Assembly (NCBI GenBank): GCA_963666935.1
Contig: OY762936.1
Span: 620,001-684,000 of the forward strand
Origin: G963666935 sp963666935
GTDB taxonomy: Bacteria > Bacillota > Clostridia > Christensenellales > CAG-138
DNA length: 64,000 nt
Direction of reading: 5' to 3'
Shown one piece after another: positions 16,886 to 25,849 of this stretch. The translations under genes and the position numbers were made by a program. Position 1 is the first letter of the stretch, and each line of letters opens with the position of its first letter. Below the pieces are notes generated by a model. That model did no database searches. It was not told the origin of the DNA and saw only the letters and a program-made list of their open reading frames with translations.

Positions 16886-18166
16886 TCAAAACCGCGTAAG
16901 CAAATTTCCCTGCGCGTCAAATTCTAGCGCAAAGGGTTCGCTTTGGATTGACAGCCCGTCCGTTTTCTCTACTTCACCAATCAGAGCCTCGGAAATAAGG
17001 AGCGTTTCGATTTCCATGGAATTGTTGACGACGATGATTCTTGGGTTTTCATAATTGATTCCAAGACAAGAGGCAACGGCGGCTTTGAACACCTCTTCGT
17101 CATGATCTAGGATGATGGGGATTGCATAGCCAACGGTGGAATATCCCGTGATAAAATTTGGATAGGTTTCATCAAAACTGATTTTATCAAAGAAGCGGCG
17201 CGTCGCAAGGTCGGCCCGCCCCATTCCCGTGGCGTTGCCGTGGGATTCCTCGGTGAGATCTAGAATACCAAGCCTCTGCGAGTCGATGCCCTTGTGCAGT
17301 TTGGGATTGGCGCACCGGCCCGTGACATTGGGATCCATGCCGGCGCCGCTGTAATTCTTCCCAAGCTCACGCACGATGAGGACGTCACAGGAATTGAGAT
17401 ACAACTTGCCCATAGCGGCCTTCGCCTGCAGGAGGAGCTTTGATTCTTCCTCTGGAATTCTTTCAGCGGGTACAATGGCAACATCATAGGTTTTATCAAA
17501 CGCATTTTCCAATAGCCCAATTCCCATGATCACATTCGCCTGCTTGAGCACTTCGTTTCCGATCAGCGAAATCCGTTGAGACATAAAATCGTCGCCTTTT
17601 GCGTGGCAGATATAGGCGCCGTGTTGCTTGCCGAGGCCGATGGTCATCATTTTCATCAGGCCGCTTTCATAGGGCCCCTCAAAGCTAGTATGCGCTTTGA
17701 TCCGATTCAAAACAATAATGCCGTCGGCTTCATAAGCGTTTTTATCGATGCATACGGAAAAGTCTTCTGCCTTGCCGATTTCTACAGTTTCCATGGACGA
17801 AAGAATGGGGCAGCCCATACCCTCCTCCGTGACTCCAAGGCTTTTGAGGATCCTTCGCTGGCCCTCTGCCGTGGCAGCGCCATGACTACCCATTGCGGGG
17901 ATCAGGAAAGGCTGCGCGCCCAAGGCCTTCACACGATCCACCAGATTCTTTGTAATAAACGTCATATTGGATACGCCGCGGCTTCCGCAGGTAATGCAGA
18001 TGCGTTGACCGGGTTTGATCCGTCCCTGAAGCTCGGGTTGCGCAAAGCCTTTATCCAGCAATCGCAGGATCTGCTCCTGTGAGATTTCGTTGTGAATAAA
18101 ATGCTGGTGAATCTTGACAAAACGAGGCAGTTTGATTTGTTCTACAAATTTGGTAATTCCAGACAT
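16886..18166 (-). CDS. LarA-like (DUF2088) protein
   Basis: 426 residues. The N-terminal half matches the DUF2088/LarA nickel-pincer racemase family: ITCGSRGVSN, PAMGSHGAAT (a match to the conserved GxHG region), LNRIKAHTSFEG and GLGKQHGA, which recall the His ligands and substrate loop of lactate racemase. Members interconvert 2-hydroxy-acid stereoisomers or close analogues when loaded with the NPN cofactor; the larBCE maturation genes are not in this window. The substrate is unknown. A GntR-family regulator lies immediately upstream on the same strand (18439-19116), and a palindrome overlaps the promoter. Confidence 0.7.
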   Translation of the reverse strand: MSGITKFVEQIKLPRFVKIHQHFIHNEISQEQILRLLDKGFAQPELQGRIKPGQRICITCGSRGVSNMTFITKNLVDRVKALGAQPFLIPAMGSHGAATAEGQRRILKSLGVTEEGMGCPILSSMETVEIGKAEDFSVCIDKNAYEADGIIVLNRIKAHTSFEGPYESGLMKMMTIGLGKQHGAYICHAKGDDFMSQRISLIGNEVLKQANVIMGIGLLENAFDKTYDVAIVPAERIPEEESKLLLQAKAAMGKLYLNSCDVLIVRELGKNYSGAGMDPNVTGRCANPKLHKGIDSQRLGILDLTEESHGNATGMGRADLATRRFFDKISFDETYPNFITGYSTVGYAIPIILDHDEEVFKAAVASCLGINYENPRIIVVNNSMEIETLLISEALIGEVEKTDGLSIQSEPFALEFDAQGNLLTRF

Positions 18167-18258
18167 ATTAACTCCTGTTTCTATCGGATACAGCTGGGAG
18201 TGGGCAATCCCTTCTCACCCAAAAATCAGCCCTACCAATATTACGCTTTGGTAAGACG

Positions 18259-18287
18259 AATATATTTATTTATTGCATCAAATGCAA
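18259..18287 (-). promoter_or_regulatory. Promoter with operator for the LarA-like gene
   Basis: On the minus strand TTGCAT and TATATT are 17 bp apart. The -35 is one arm of the dyad TTGCAT-CAA-ATGCAA (18273-18287 on the plus strand), so a protein bound here would block polymerase. The neighbouring GntR regulator is the obvious candidate. Confidence 0.6.
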
Positions 18288-18438
18288 CCATTTTTTGACT
18301 CGATTATCTGAGATCATCAATGGCGAATACACACAAAAACGGCAAAAACAGGTTTTTTTTTGCCGGGAATGCAAAAAAGCAATCATAATTTTTTGCGAAA
18401 CGGAAAGGAGAATAATTAATCAATAGAGTTTAATAAAT

Positions 18439-19116
18439 TCAACCGTAATAGATGGTTTTCAAAATATGCTGTTTCATGAGCATACGCGTCTTTTTGACAT
18501 CTCTGTTTTCAATGGCAGTCACAATTTCCTGATGCTGACTTAACCCGGAATGCGGCATTCCGGATACTTCGTGAGAAAGATTGACGGTATAAGAATAGAT
18601 GCCGGCGCACATTTCCGCCAAACTGCTTAGCACCGCGTTGTTAGTGGCCTTTGCAAGCAGCAAATGGAATGCTTCATCAAAATACTGTGCGCCGCTGCCG
18701 CCTGCCTCAATGTCATTCTGCATATCCTCAACGTTTTGTTTGAGCGCCTGCAGTTGCTCTGCAGTGCGGCGGCTTGCCACAAGTGTGGCGATTTCGGTAT
18801 CGAGCAGCATTCTGACCTCGAGCAGATCACAGTTCAACGCGCTGCCCTGCAAAAACGTCGCGGAAATGGAAGTGGCAATCTGCCGTATATCCTGTCGTTT
18901 TACAAAAGTGCCGGCGCCGGCCCTGGTTTCAACACATCCGATGGATTCCAAATAACGAATGGCTTCTCGGACTGTTGTCCTACTGACAGAAAATCGCTCG
19001 GATAGCTCCCGCTCCGCGGGTAAACGAGTCCCCACCGGATAGATCTTCGCAGTGATTTCCTGCAGCAACTGATCCGCGATTGCTTCATATGCCTTAAATC
19101 TTTTAGCGGAAGACAT
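18439..19116 (-). CDS. GntR/FadR-subfamily transcriptional regulator
   Basis: 225 residues: N-terminal GntR winged helix (LPAERELSERFSVSRTTVREAIRYLES is the helix-turn-helix region) and a C-terminal all-helical FCD domain with the metal-binding type Asp/His pattern (DEAFHLLLAKATNN, LSQHQEIVTAIENRD). FCD regulators sense organic acids. It probably controls the adjacent LarA-like gene and itself. ATG 19116 is the first good start. Confidence 0.9.
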   Translation of the reverse strand: MSSAKRFKAYEAIADQLLQEITAKIYPVGTRLPAERELSERFSVSRTTVREAIRYLESIGCVETRAGAGTFVKRQDIRQIATSISATFLQGSALNCDLLEVRMLLDTEIATLVASRRTAEQLQALKQNVEDMQNDIEAGGSGAQYFDEAFHLLLAKATNNAVLSSLAEMCAGIYSYTVNLSHEVSGMPHSGLSQHQEIVTAIENRDVKKTRMLMKQHILKTIYYG

Positions 19117-19167
19117 TCCCTTACTGTATCCTCTCCGTTTATATTCTGTATATGAAATGGCTGTATA

Positions 19168-19199
19168 ATATCAGCATGCTATATGATATTATTATATCA
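19168..19199 (-). promoter_or_regulatory. Overlapping inverted repeats upstream of the GntR gene
   Basis: AATATCA (19168-19174) and TGATATT (19184-19190) form one dyad; TGATAT-TATT-ATATCA (19184-19199) forms a second, overlapping one. They lie 50-85 bp before the GntR start and could be autoregulatory sites. Confidence 0.5.
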
Positions 19200-19443
19200 G
19201 CTATAATAAAAAATACTCTGGAAAGAACCCAAACTGTTCCATACCAATTTCTTTCTTTCATCATACTTGTTGAACCTGATTTTGTAAATAGTTACATCGT
19301 AGGATGATTAAAAATTGCTTAATAAGAGCAACCCCACATACCAGATGTGGATAAGCTGCCTTTGGTGATTTGATGGAAGCTTTATATGGCAAAGATTATA
19401 GATCAGAGCAAAAAATAGACCCATTTAAGCGGGAGGAATCGCT
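19200..19443. other. Intergenic region between divergent gntR and macrodomain genes
   Basis: Together with the dyads above this is a 327-bp gene-free stretch. It holds a short hairpin, CCACAT-ACCAG-ATGTGG (about 19334-19350). No further gene or clear promoter was seen. Confidence 0.4.
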
Positions 19444-19986
19444 ATGGATGAGAAAACCATTGAAGTCATTGCGGCGGACATTACGACCCTGCGCGTGGAC
19501 GCCATTGTAAACGCCGCAAACACCTCGCTGCTGGGCGGCGGGGGCGTGGATGGCGCAATACATAGAGCGGCTGGACCGGAACTGCTTGCGCAGTGCCGCC
19601 TGCTCAACGGCTGTTCCACGGGCCGGGCGAAGATTACTGAGGGTTACAAACTCCCTGCCAAATTCATCATCCATACGCCTGGACCTGTCTGGCGAGGAGG
19701 ACGCGAAGGCGAACCTGAACTCTTGGCGGGCTGTTACCGCAGCTGCCTGCGGCTTGCTGAAGAAAACGGCTGTGAAAGCGTGGCCTTTCCCTCTATCAGC
19801 ACTGGTGTATACCATTACCCGCTGGAGCAGGCAGCGGAGATTGCCATGCGGGAGATCGCGGAATTTTTGCGCACCAGCCGCACGGTTAAGCGGGTGATTC
19901 TGGCTTGTTATGACCCGCGCACGCTGGAAATCTACCGGGCGGCGCAGGGCAATATTCTGGAACAAACGGAGGATGCAGGAAAATGA
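19444..19986 (+). CDS. Macrodomain protein (ADP-ribose-binding deacetylase type)
   Basis: 180 residues, a complete macrodomain: ITTLRVDAIVNAANTSLLGGGGVDGAIHRAAG carries the ADP-ribose-binding Asn and Gly-rich loop (VNAANTSLLGGGGVDGAIH), and PSISTGVYHYP the second phosphate loop. Close relatives (YmdB type) remove O-acetyl from O-acetyl-ADP-ribose or hydrolyse mono-ADP-ribose. ATG 19444 follows GGGAGGA. Its stop overlaps the next start (ATGA), so it is translationally coupled to a VOC-family gene. Confidence 0.93.
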   Translation: MDEKTIEVIAADITTLRVDAIVNAANTSLLGGGGVDGAIHRAAGPELLAQCRLLNGCSTGRAKITEGYKLPAKFIIHTPGPVWRGGREGEPELLAGCYRSCLRLAEENGCESVAFPSISTGVYHYPLEQAAEIAMREIAEFLRTSRTVKRVILACYDPRTLEIYRAAQGNILEQTEDAGK

Positions 19987-20474
19987 AATATGAATGCACA
20001 TTGATCGCGGTATCCGATATGGAGCGCTCCAAGCTGTTTTATCATGACGTGCTGGGGCTGGATGTGGTATTAGACCTGGGGGCAAACGTAACGCTCTGTG
20101 GAGGAATCGCGCTGCAAACGCTGGAGACCTGGTCGGCGTTTTTAGGGAAACCCCTTGGGGAAATTGTATTCGGGAACAATGCTGGTGAGCTGTACTTTGA
20201 GACCGAGAAAATCGAGGCGTTTGCTGCCGCCCTTTTGCGCCGGGGCGATGTGGAAGTGATTCACCCGCTTAAAAAACATGCATGGGGCCAGCGGGTCATC
20301 CGCTTCTACGACCCTGACAGGCACGTAATCGAGGTGGGCGAGGCCATGACCTCGGTGGTTGCGCATTTTCTGGCGGGCGGGCTTTCCGCGGAAGCGACCG
20401 CACAGCGCATGAACGTGCCGCTGGGCTACGTGAAAACCTGCATAGAGCAGGGTGTGGGCACGTGCAGTGATTGA
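19983..20474 (+). CDS. VOC-family (glyoxalase-like) protein
   Basis: 163 residues. The first ~120 form a vicinal-oxygen-chelate domain: LIAVSDMERSKLFYHDVLGLDV at the start and RFYDPDRHVIEVGEAM at the end, with Glu and His in metal-ligand positions. The C-terminal ~40 residues (LSAEATAQRMNVPLGYVKTCI) look like a small helix-turn-helix-type tail. The substrate is unknown; VOC proteins include glyoxalases, dioxygenases and antibiotic-binding proteins. Coupled to the macrodomain gene. Confidence 0.85.
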   Translation: MKYECTLIAVSDMERSKLFYHDVLGLDVVLDLGANVTLCGGIALQTLETWSAFLGKPLGEIVFGNNAGELYFETEKIEAFAAALLRRGDVEVIHPLKKHAWGQRVIRFYDPDRHVIEVGEAMTSVVAHFLAGGLSAEATAQRMNVPLGYVKTCIEQGVGTCSD

Positions 20475-20538
20475 CGAAGAAGCGCCGCTACAAATGTACG
20501 CCGGCTTGTAAAAAGGGCCCGGATAAACATCAAAAAAT

Positions 20539-20561
20539 AATGACGGGCCACGCCCGTCATT
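20539..20561 (-). terminator. Terminator of the RpiR-family gene
   Basis: AATGACGGGC-CAC-GCCCGTCATT; on the minus strand followed by ATTTTTTG. It can also serve the convergent VOC gene. Confidence 0.8.
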
Positions 20562-20564
20562 GGT

Positions 20565-21479
20565 CTATTGATTTTCCTTGAACACTCGCTGGTATGCGGC
20601 CTGCGATTTTTGTACCAATTCGGCATCCCGTTGCAGCGTTTCGTAGAGAGAGAGCAACTGTGGCTGGGTGTCATCAAATTCATCTCGAATATCTACTGCC
20701 AAATAGGAACACAAGAGGTTGACGGCGGAAATGGGGCCCGTGATAGAGTTGCAAAAGAGCTCATCTTCACTGGAACAAAACAAACTGATGCCGTTCGGCA
20801 TCACAATCTGGGAGGTGGGGCGGTCTGTAATAGAAATGCCGCGGATCCCGCGCCGGCTCAGCTCTCGCACAATCGCCACGGTGTAAGGATAGTACAGGGG
20901 AAATGAAATCGCCAGATATACATCTGCGTCTGTGGCCGATTGCAGCGCTCGCGCCGCACTCATGGCGTCCAGAACAGGAACGTCTATGACGCTTCGGCTC
21001 AGATATTTGAGCCGAAGTTCCGCATATATGGCCATCGGCCTGGAAATTTCATGGGCAATCAGGTAGATGTTCCTAGCGCCTTTGAGTAGTTGCGATGCTG
21101 CAGAAAGGTCTTCTCGTTTCAGATTGTTGTAGGTTTGGCGCAGCGCCATGGCTTCTCTGTTGCGCACATCCTCAAACAGATCGCTAGAGGAAGCTAGGTT
21201 GGGAATGGTAAAATTAATTCGCTCTACCGATGAGATCATGCATTGAATTTGGGATTGCAAGTTTTTTTTAAATTCCAAAAAACTGGGATATCCTATTTTT
21301 TTCGCAAAGTTAATGATTGTAACTTCAGTGGTCCCGGTATGCTTTGCCAGTTCCCTGAGGGAAAGGAAACAGGCGGTCTGGGGATTCTGCAATATATAAT
21401 TCGCAATCAGCTGCTGCGTGCGGCTGAGGGCCAAATATCGTTCTCTAAGATGGTCCAATAGGTTTTCCAACTGGTACAC
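20565..21479 (-). CDS. RpiR/MurR-family transcriptional regulator (HTH + SIS)
   Basis: 304 residues: N-terminal HTH_6 domain (LSRTQQLIANYILQNP, LAKHTGTTEVTIINFAKKIGYPSFLEFK) and a C-terminal SIS sugar-phosphate isomerase-like domain (about 125-260) that normally binds a phosphosugar effector. No sugar gene is next to it, so its target is unknown. The start 21479 is behind AGGAGGT. The upstream region contains AT-rich inverted repeats, including TAATTA-AGT-TAATTA (21489-21503). Confidence 0.9.
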   Translation of the reverse strand: MYQLENLLDHLRERYLALSRTQQLIANYILQNPQTACFLSLRELAKHTGTTEVTIINFAKKIGYPSFLEFKKNLQSQIQCMISSVERINFTIPNLASSSDLFEDVRNREAMALRQTYNNLKREDLSAASQLLKGARNIYLIAHEISRPMAIYAELRLKYLSRSVIDVPVLDAMSAARALQSATDADVYLAISFPLYYPYTVAIVRELSRRGIRGISITDRPTSQIVMPNGISLFCSSEDELFCNSITGPISAVNLLCSYLAVDIRDEFDDTQPQLLSLYETLQRDAELVQKSQAAYQRVFKENQ

Positions 21480-21968
21480 CTCCTACAGTAATTAAGTTAA
21501 TTATATTATATATTAAAATCAAAAATCAACAACTTGTTTTTTCAATTTATTTTTAAAGCGAAACGGTATAAGTGTGTCGAATAATATATAGTAGATTATA
21601 TAAATAATTTGGAGCAGAGCGCAAGAAAAGGGTGTTTAGTGAAAATATTGATTCATTCGAACCCTCCGATCAACATGACAGCTTGATGTGTGGAGGCAGA
21701 ATTGGATGAACCAAAATCGACTTACCCATGACCGCTAGCAAGCAATAAACCGAACACTAAAATGGTCGTCGTTGCACATCCTATTAAGATGTGGGCAAAG
21801 GTGATAAAAGAGCGCAAGCTGAAGTTGAGGCGAAACGCATGGGATATAAAAGCGCCCCGGGAATCCGAGGCGCTATGCGCTATGTTTTGATATTGGATTA
21901 CCTTGGTCGGCTTCGCTCATTAGAAACAATAGGAATTGCACGACGGCGGTTTTTTGTTCACCGCAATT
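21480..21968. other. Gene-free stretch upstream of the RpiR gene
   Basis: About 490 bp. The RpiR-proximal part (21487-21610) is very AT-rich with dyads and is probably its promoter/operator region. The remainder contains a hairpin (AGCGCC/GGCGCT around 21853-21877) and one at 21945-21965 near the end of the flavodoxin-like gene. Frames in this stretch lack ribosome binding sites or family features. Confidence 0.4.
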
Positions 21969-22475
21969 TTACTGTTTACCTTCTTTCCACCACTGAAGTA
22001 TTGGCTCAAGGTTTTCCATGCTCACACGGTTGCCGCCATGGTACATCATGTCCAGCATATCTGCCTCTTCCTGCGTTTTGTCGGGCTTTTTCGCAAGGGC
22101 CTTGCCTACGGTTTTGACCATAGTGTTCATCATAAATCGATAGATTCCATGCAGCTTTGTAATGTCAAAGCCGCCCTGCAGGACGAACACGGGGATCTCC
22201 AGAATATGGTACCGCTTGCGGATTCCAGCTTCCTGCGAATTGCCTTCTGCCATTCCAACGCAGCAGACGGCGCGGATATGATAGCGCCGCGCGGCTTTCT
22301 GATAACCTTTGACGCTGCCGGCCATGAGCCAGCCCAGATAGATAATCTCCGCCCCTGGTTTCACGCTTGCGGCCGCATCGGAGAGCGGATGAACCGGCAG
22401 GCCTGTGGCTTCGCCCAGCAGGCGCGCATACTGCTGTGTGTATCCCGTATTTGAGGTATAAATGATTGCGTCCAT
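21969..22475 (-). CDS. Flavodoxin-like protein
   Basis: 168 residues. N-terminal MDAIIYTSNTGYTQQYARLLGE is the FMN-phosphate-binding loop of flavodoxin-like folds (xTxNTGxT), followed by EIIYLGWLMAGSVKGYQKA, the second loop region. It lacks the long acidic loop of true flavodoxins and resembles the menaquinone-dependent protoporphyrinogen oxidase/flavodoxin_5-like clostridial group. Partner unknown. SD AAGGAGC precedes ATG. Confidence 0.8.
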   Translation of the reverse strand: MDAIIYTSNTGYTQQYARLLGEATGLPVHPLSDAAASVKPGAEIIYLGWLMAGSVKGYQKAARRYHIRAVCCVGMAEGNSQEAGIRKRYHILEIPVFVLQGGFDITKLHGIYRFMMNTMVKTVGKALAKKPDKTQEEADMLDMMYHGGNRVSMENLEPILQWWKEGKQ

Positions 22476-22617
22476 ATGCAGCTCCTTTTTGTTTTAATGA
22501 TAGACAAATTTTTGTGCAAACGCAATGTGCCTGCTTGGCTTTCATGAAATCAAGGGGTCAAAAACCTGCCTTTCCGTCAGTAGGCTTTGCCTGCGCTCAT
22601 GCCGCGGGGCCCCAGAT

Positions 22618-24471
22618 TTACGGAAGTTCCTTTAAATATAAGTCTTTTGGGGTGAACCAATATTGGGTGGCGCCATTTTCGACATCAACGTTGATTTCAA
22701 TGCGGCTGAAGACTAAAAGCGCGCGAATGTCTGCATTCTCAAGCTGCAAGCTCATATCCATGAGGTCCGCCTCCTTCATCTCATTTATCTCCGGGGGATA
22801 CTTCTCATAGATGGCGGCGGCAAAATCGCTGAGGTTTTGGCTAAGAATGACCCGGTTATCCAGCAGAATTTCAAGGGATGGAATTCCGTTGTCAAATACG
22901 GTCCAGTTAAACTGGTACGTACCCTTATTGCCGACTACGGTAGCGGAGTCGATCTCTTCTGCGTATTCATTTTGCAGATTTACCGCCCAGGTATAATCGC
23001 CGATCGCAATGGCACGGGGGGCCAAAGTTAGGTATATCCCCAGGAACTTGGTAGGTACGGCGTACACCGGGTCGGAGGCGATCCATGTCATTTCAAAGCC
23101 GAGCTTCGTTTGAAACACGTCGCCTTCATTTAGCTTCGGATCAAACCAATTCGGCAGTTTGGCATCCCGGGCGTTTGCCAGATAGTCTACTGCGTCAGTG
23201 ATCTGTGCGCGTACGCTTTCATTGGGCACACCCGCAGCGGGCGTAAGCTGGTCTTCATTGAGCATGCCCTGACCCACGAGCAAACTTTCCAGCCTATCCA
23301 CCTGAACGGCAACCGGCAATGCATGGTAGCCTACTGCCGGCAACACTGCAAAAACAGCCAGGATGCAGGCGGTAAGGGCAATTATGCGATGTGCGCTGTT
23401 TTTCATAATGAGCAGCAAAACACAGCTCGCACCGGCCAGAATCCAGATCAGAATGAAGATATACTCTGTTAATTTTAGCCCTGAAGCTTGCAGTTGGTTT
23501 ATGACTGCCCACGCCTCAAAAGCGAGAATGACAATGGAAGCGATAGGGTAGACCCGACGGTATAATTTCGCTAATTTGGATTCGTGCCCGGCAACCATGG
23601 CATAAAGCCAAAGCCCGCCGATTGTGTAGGAAGCGGAAATGGAGGACAGTTGCACAAAAGAAACCTGCATGCGGTTAAAAACAGTTGTACCGGCCCAGAC
23701 CAGCAGCACTGCGGTCAGTGTCAGCACGATTGGAATCATAATGGTGCCAAACAGAACTTCTATGAACCGGGGCTGCTTTTGCGCGGCACTCCGGTGCTCA
23801 TCGGCGCTCCCTCTGCGGAAATCCGGGAAATAGCCAAGGAAGATACTGTAAGTCAGCAGTCCCGCCAAAGTCACAATATACTGATAAACTTTGTTGCTCA
23901 TATCATGATAGAGCAGGTACTGTATCGCCCGGGCGACTCCGGTTGTGCCGGCCAGAATCACCAGCCCATAAATCAAAGCGATGAAAAAAGACTTGTGCGC
24001 CATGAAAAGGGCTGAGGTAAATCCATCCTTGTTTTTTGGTTCCCCGGCAAAAAGGACAAAGACGATAAGGCTGACCAGCATGGCGGAGCAGACGCGCATA
24101 GCCGCGAGAGGGGAAATTGTGGCATAATGCACGCCGGTCAGCATCGTACCGCCCCAAAGATAAAGCCCAAGGAACGTGGCAATGGTGGCGGCAACCCCCA
24201 GTAGGTTGGCGATTAAAAAAGTATTGCCCGTGTGAAACCGGCTCTGCGCTCCCGTAATTGCTGCCAAGCTGAAAATCGCACCCATCGCGAAAGCCCAATG
24301 CAGGCAGTTGAATAAAAAATCATAGGGCTCTTGCTGTGGCCAATCCAGCTGGATCCTGATTGCCGCAACGATTGCGAACGCAAGGGCGCAGCCAATTGAC
24401 GCCGGAAAAGTCCGAAACGCTTTTGAAGCGCCTTTAAAAATATTGGAGACGGATTGAGCAAAAGGATTCAT
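22618..24471 (-). CDS. DUF4153-family membrane protein
   Basis: 617 residues. The first ~390 contain about 11-12 membrane helices (e.g. IGCALAFAIVAAIRI, FLIANLLGVAATIATFLGLYLWGG), and the C-terminal ~220 form a soluble domain outside the last helix. The layout fits DUF4153, a widespread membrane family of unknown function. ATG follows AAGGAGGG. It stands alone, divergent from the thioredoxin gene. Confidence 0.75.
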   Translation of the reverse strand: MNPFAQSVSNIFKGASKAFRTFPASIGCALAFAIVAAIRIQLDWPQQEPYDFLFNCLHWAFAMGAIFSLAAITGAQSRFHTGNTFLIANLLGVAATIATFLGLYLWGGTMLTGVHYATISPLAAMRVCSAMLVSLIVFVLFAGEPKNKDGFTSALFMAHKSFFIALIYGLVILAGTTGVARAIQYLLYHDMSNKVYQYIVTLAGLLTYSIFLGYFPDFRRGSADEHRSAAQKQPRFIEVLFGTIMIPIVLTLTAVLLVWAGTTVFNRMQVSFVQLSSISASYTIGGLWLYAMVAGHESKLAKLYRRVYPIASIVILAFEAWAVINQLQASGLKLTEYIFILIWILAGASCVLLLIMKNSAHRIIALTACILAVFAVLPAVGYHALPVAVQVDRLESLLVGQGMLNEDQLTPAAGVPNESVRAQITDAVDYLANARDAKLPNWFDPKLNEGDVFQTKLGFEMTWIASDPVYAVPTKFLGIYLTLAPRAIAIGDYTWAVNLQNEYAEEIDSATVVGNKGTYQFNWTVFDNGIPSLEILLDNRVILSQNLSDFAAAIYEKYPPEINEMKEADLMDMSLQLENADIRALLVFSRIEINVDVENGATQYWFTPKDLYLKELP

Positions 24472-24597
24472 ATTCCCTCCTTGTTTTCAATAAAGATGAT
24501 ATGGTTGCTTCTAATTGAGGCTGGCTTATTGAGGGGGCACAGCCTAATCCGGGAAGGGCGTAATTTTCCGCCCCGTAACGGAGAACCCAAAAGATAT

Positions 24598-24638
24598 GTG
24601 ATTATATCACGGTCGCGGTGCAAAACTTGAGGTATTAT
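24598..24638 (+). promoter_or_regulatory. Crp/Fnr-type site and -10 of thioredoxin 1
   Basis: Perfect dyad GTGAT-TAT-ATCAC (24598-24610), centre 24604; TATTAT (24633-24638) begins 29 bp later. There is no good -35, as expected for a class II activator-dependent promoter. Confidence 0.75.
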
Positions 24639-24669
24639 TGGCTTACAACAACGAAAAGGAGTGAGAATA

Positions 24670-24978
24670 ATGTCAGTTATTACGATCACAAAAGATAACT
24701 TTCAAAAGGAAGTTGTGGAAAGTTCAATGCCGGTGCTGCTGGACTTCTGGGCAAGCTGGTGCGGTCCCTGCCGCATGGTGTCGCCCGTGGTAGATGAAAT
24801 CGCGGAAGAAACTCCCGGTGTCAAGGTGGGGAAGATCAATGTGGATGAGCAGAGGGAGCTGGCGGCGACGTTCAACGTCATGAGCATTCCGACGCTGGTG
24901 GTGATGAAGGACGGTAAGGTGGTCAACCGCGTTACCGGAGCCCGCCCCAAGAATCAAATTGTTTCTATGTTGGTTTAA
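24670..24978 (+). CDS. trxA: Thioredoxin 1
   Basis: 102 residues, a standard single-domain thioredoxin: DFWASWCGPCRMVSP holds the WCGPC active site, with IPTLVVMKDG and the cis-Pro region later. ATG 24670 is chosen (GGAG eight bases upstream); a GTG and an ATG slightly upstream would add three residues. It reduces protein disulfides using TrxB. A Crp-type dyad lies at its promoter, and a hairpin terminator follows at 24979-25018. Confidence 0.95.
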   Translation: MSVITITKDNFQKEVVESSMPVLLDFWASWCGPCRMVSPVVDEIAEETPGVKVGKINVDEQRELAATFNVMSIPTLVVMKDGKVVNRVTGARPKNQIVSMLV

Positions 24979-25018
24979 TAAATAAGCGCTGCTTGGGTTT
25001 CAGGCGGCGCTTATTTTC
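24979..25018 (+). terminator. Terminator between trxA and the Crp/Fnr gene
   Basis: AATAAGCGC and GCGCTTATT arms with a long imperfect loop, followed by TTCG on the plus strand; convergent to the regulator gene. Confidence 0.6.
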
Positions 25019-25024
25019 GATGCC

Positions 25025-25681
25025 TCAGCCCACCAGCGATTTGAGCTTTTCGTGGTCGGTGATCTGTATGCCGCCGCGTGAGAGAGATACCATTTCTTCG
25101 GATTGAAAGTACTTGAGCATTCTCGTTACAACTTCGCGCGCGGTGCCCAGATGGTTCGCGATTTTTTCGTGGGTGATTTTTAACGTGTCGGTTTCGTCAA
25201 TGCTGCTTTCCTCCAGAAGAAAGGCGGCCAGCCGCTTGTCGAAGCTCTTCCACATGACCTGCTCGATCATCCACATGACCTCCGAAAAATGCGAGGCCAT
25301 GAGCTGGTTTGTGTAGTTTGCTACTGCGACGGATTCTGCCATCAGTTTTTGGTAAACATTTACGGGGATGACCCAGAGCTCTGAATCCTTTTCTGCCTCG
25401 ATGGTCACGTCAAACTGGATGTTGGCCATCATACAGGATGCGGAAAACAGGCAGATATCTCGTTCAAAAAGGCGGTAGATGGTGATTTCTTTGCCCTCTT
25501 CGGATAAGATATACGCCCGAAGCTGGCCCGAACGGATGACAAAAAGCCCAACGCAGTCCGCGGAACCGTTATGCAGTAGAGTCCCTTTCGGGGCGATGCG
25601 CTTTGTAGCGGTGCTTTCCAGAACTTCACGTTCGGAAGCAGAAAGTCGATTCCATATCGGAAAATAATCTGCAATGCCCAT
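25025..25681 (-). CDS. Crp/Fnr-family transcriptional regulator
   Basis: 218 residues from ATG 25681 (AAAGGAG five bases upstream); upstream in-frame starts would add an unlikely extension. N-terminal cyclic-nucleotide-type beta-roll (about 20-115), long dimer helix, C-terminal winged helix THEKIANHLGTAREVVTRMLK. The recognition helix carries R182, E183 and R187, at the places of E. coli CRP R180, E181 and R185, which read GTGA/TCAC. Cysteines at 43, 77 and 83 exist but the N-terminal FNR iron-sulfur ligand set is absent. It sits between two thioredoxin units whose promoters carry GTGAT-N3-ATCAC, so it is the likely activator of the redox block. Its own promoter is separate. Confidence 0.9.
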   Translation of the reverse strand: MGIADYFPIWNRLSASEREVLESTATKRIAPKGTLLHNGSADCVGLFVIRSGQLRAYILSEEGKEITIYRLFERDICLFSASCMMANIQFDVTIEAEKDSELWVIPVNVYQKLMAESVAVANYTNQLMASHFSEVMWMIEQVMWKSFDKRLAAFLLEESSIDETDTLKITHEKIANHLGTAREVVTRMLKYFQSEEMVSLSRGGIQITDHEKLKSLVG

Positions 25682-25706
25682 GTCTCTCTCCTTTTCTGAT
25701 GCTTTC

Positions 25707-25735
25707 ATTATAACCGCCGGGCGAAAGATGTTCAA
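25707..25735 (-). promoter_or_regulatory. SigA-type promoter of the Crp/Fnr gene
   Basis: On the minus strand TTGAAC (25730-25735) and TATAAT (25707-25712) are 17 bp apart, about 25 bp from the start codon. No dyad of the GTRAY-N3-RTCAC type overlaps it. Confidence 0.8.
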
Positions 25736-25774
25736 ACACTAATTAAAAGTACAGGGGGAATATGGTTTTTTTAA

Positions 25775-25815
25775 GTGATCTTATCACGGTTTGTTGCGTT
25801 GCGCTTGGATATACT
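25775..25815 (+). promoter_or_regulatory. Crp/Fnr-type site and -10 of thioredoxin 2-trxB
   Basis: Perfect dyad GTGAT-CTT-ATCAC (25775-25787), centre 25781; TATACT (25810-25815) begins 29 bp later. The downstream sequence TATACTAAATTCA is shared with the CoADR promoter. Confidence 0.75.
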
Positions 25816-25849
25816 AAATTCATCATCATAGAAAACGGAGGGAAGAATT

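Noticed and set aside
21791..22117. Plus-strand frame beginning MGKGDKRAQAEVEAKRMGYK
   Set aside because: No ribosome binding site, contains a hairpin and overlaps the 3' end of the flavodoxin-like gene antisense.
25025..25681. Classical FNR oxygen sensor
   Set aside because: The N-terminal cysteine cluster for a [4Fe-4S] is absent; only scattered cysteines are present.
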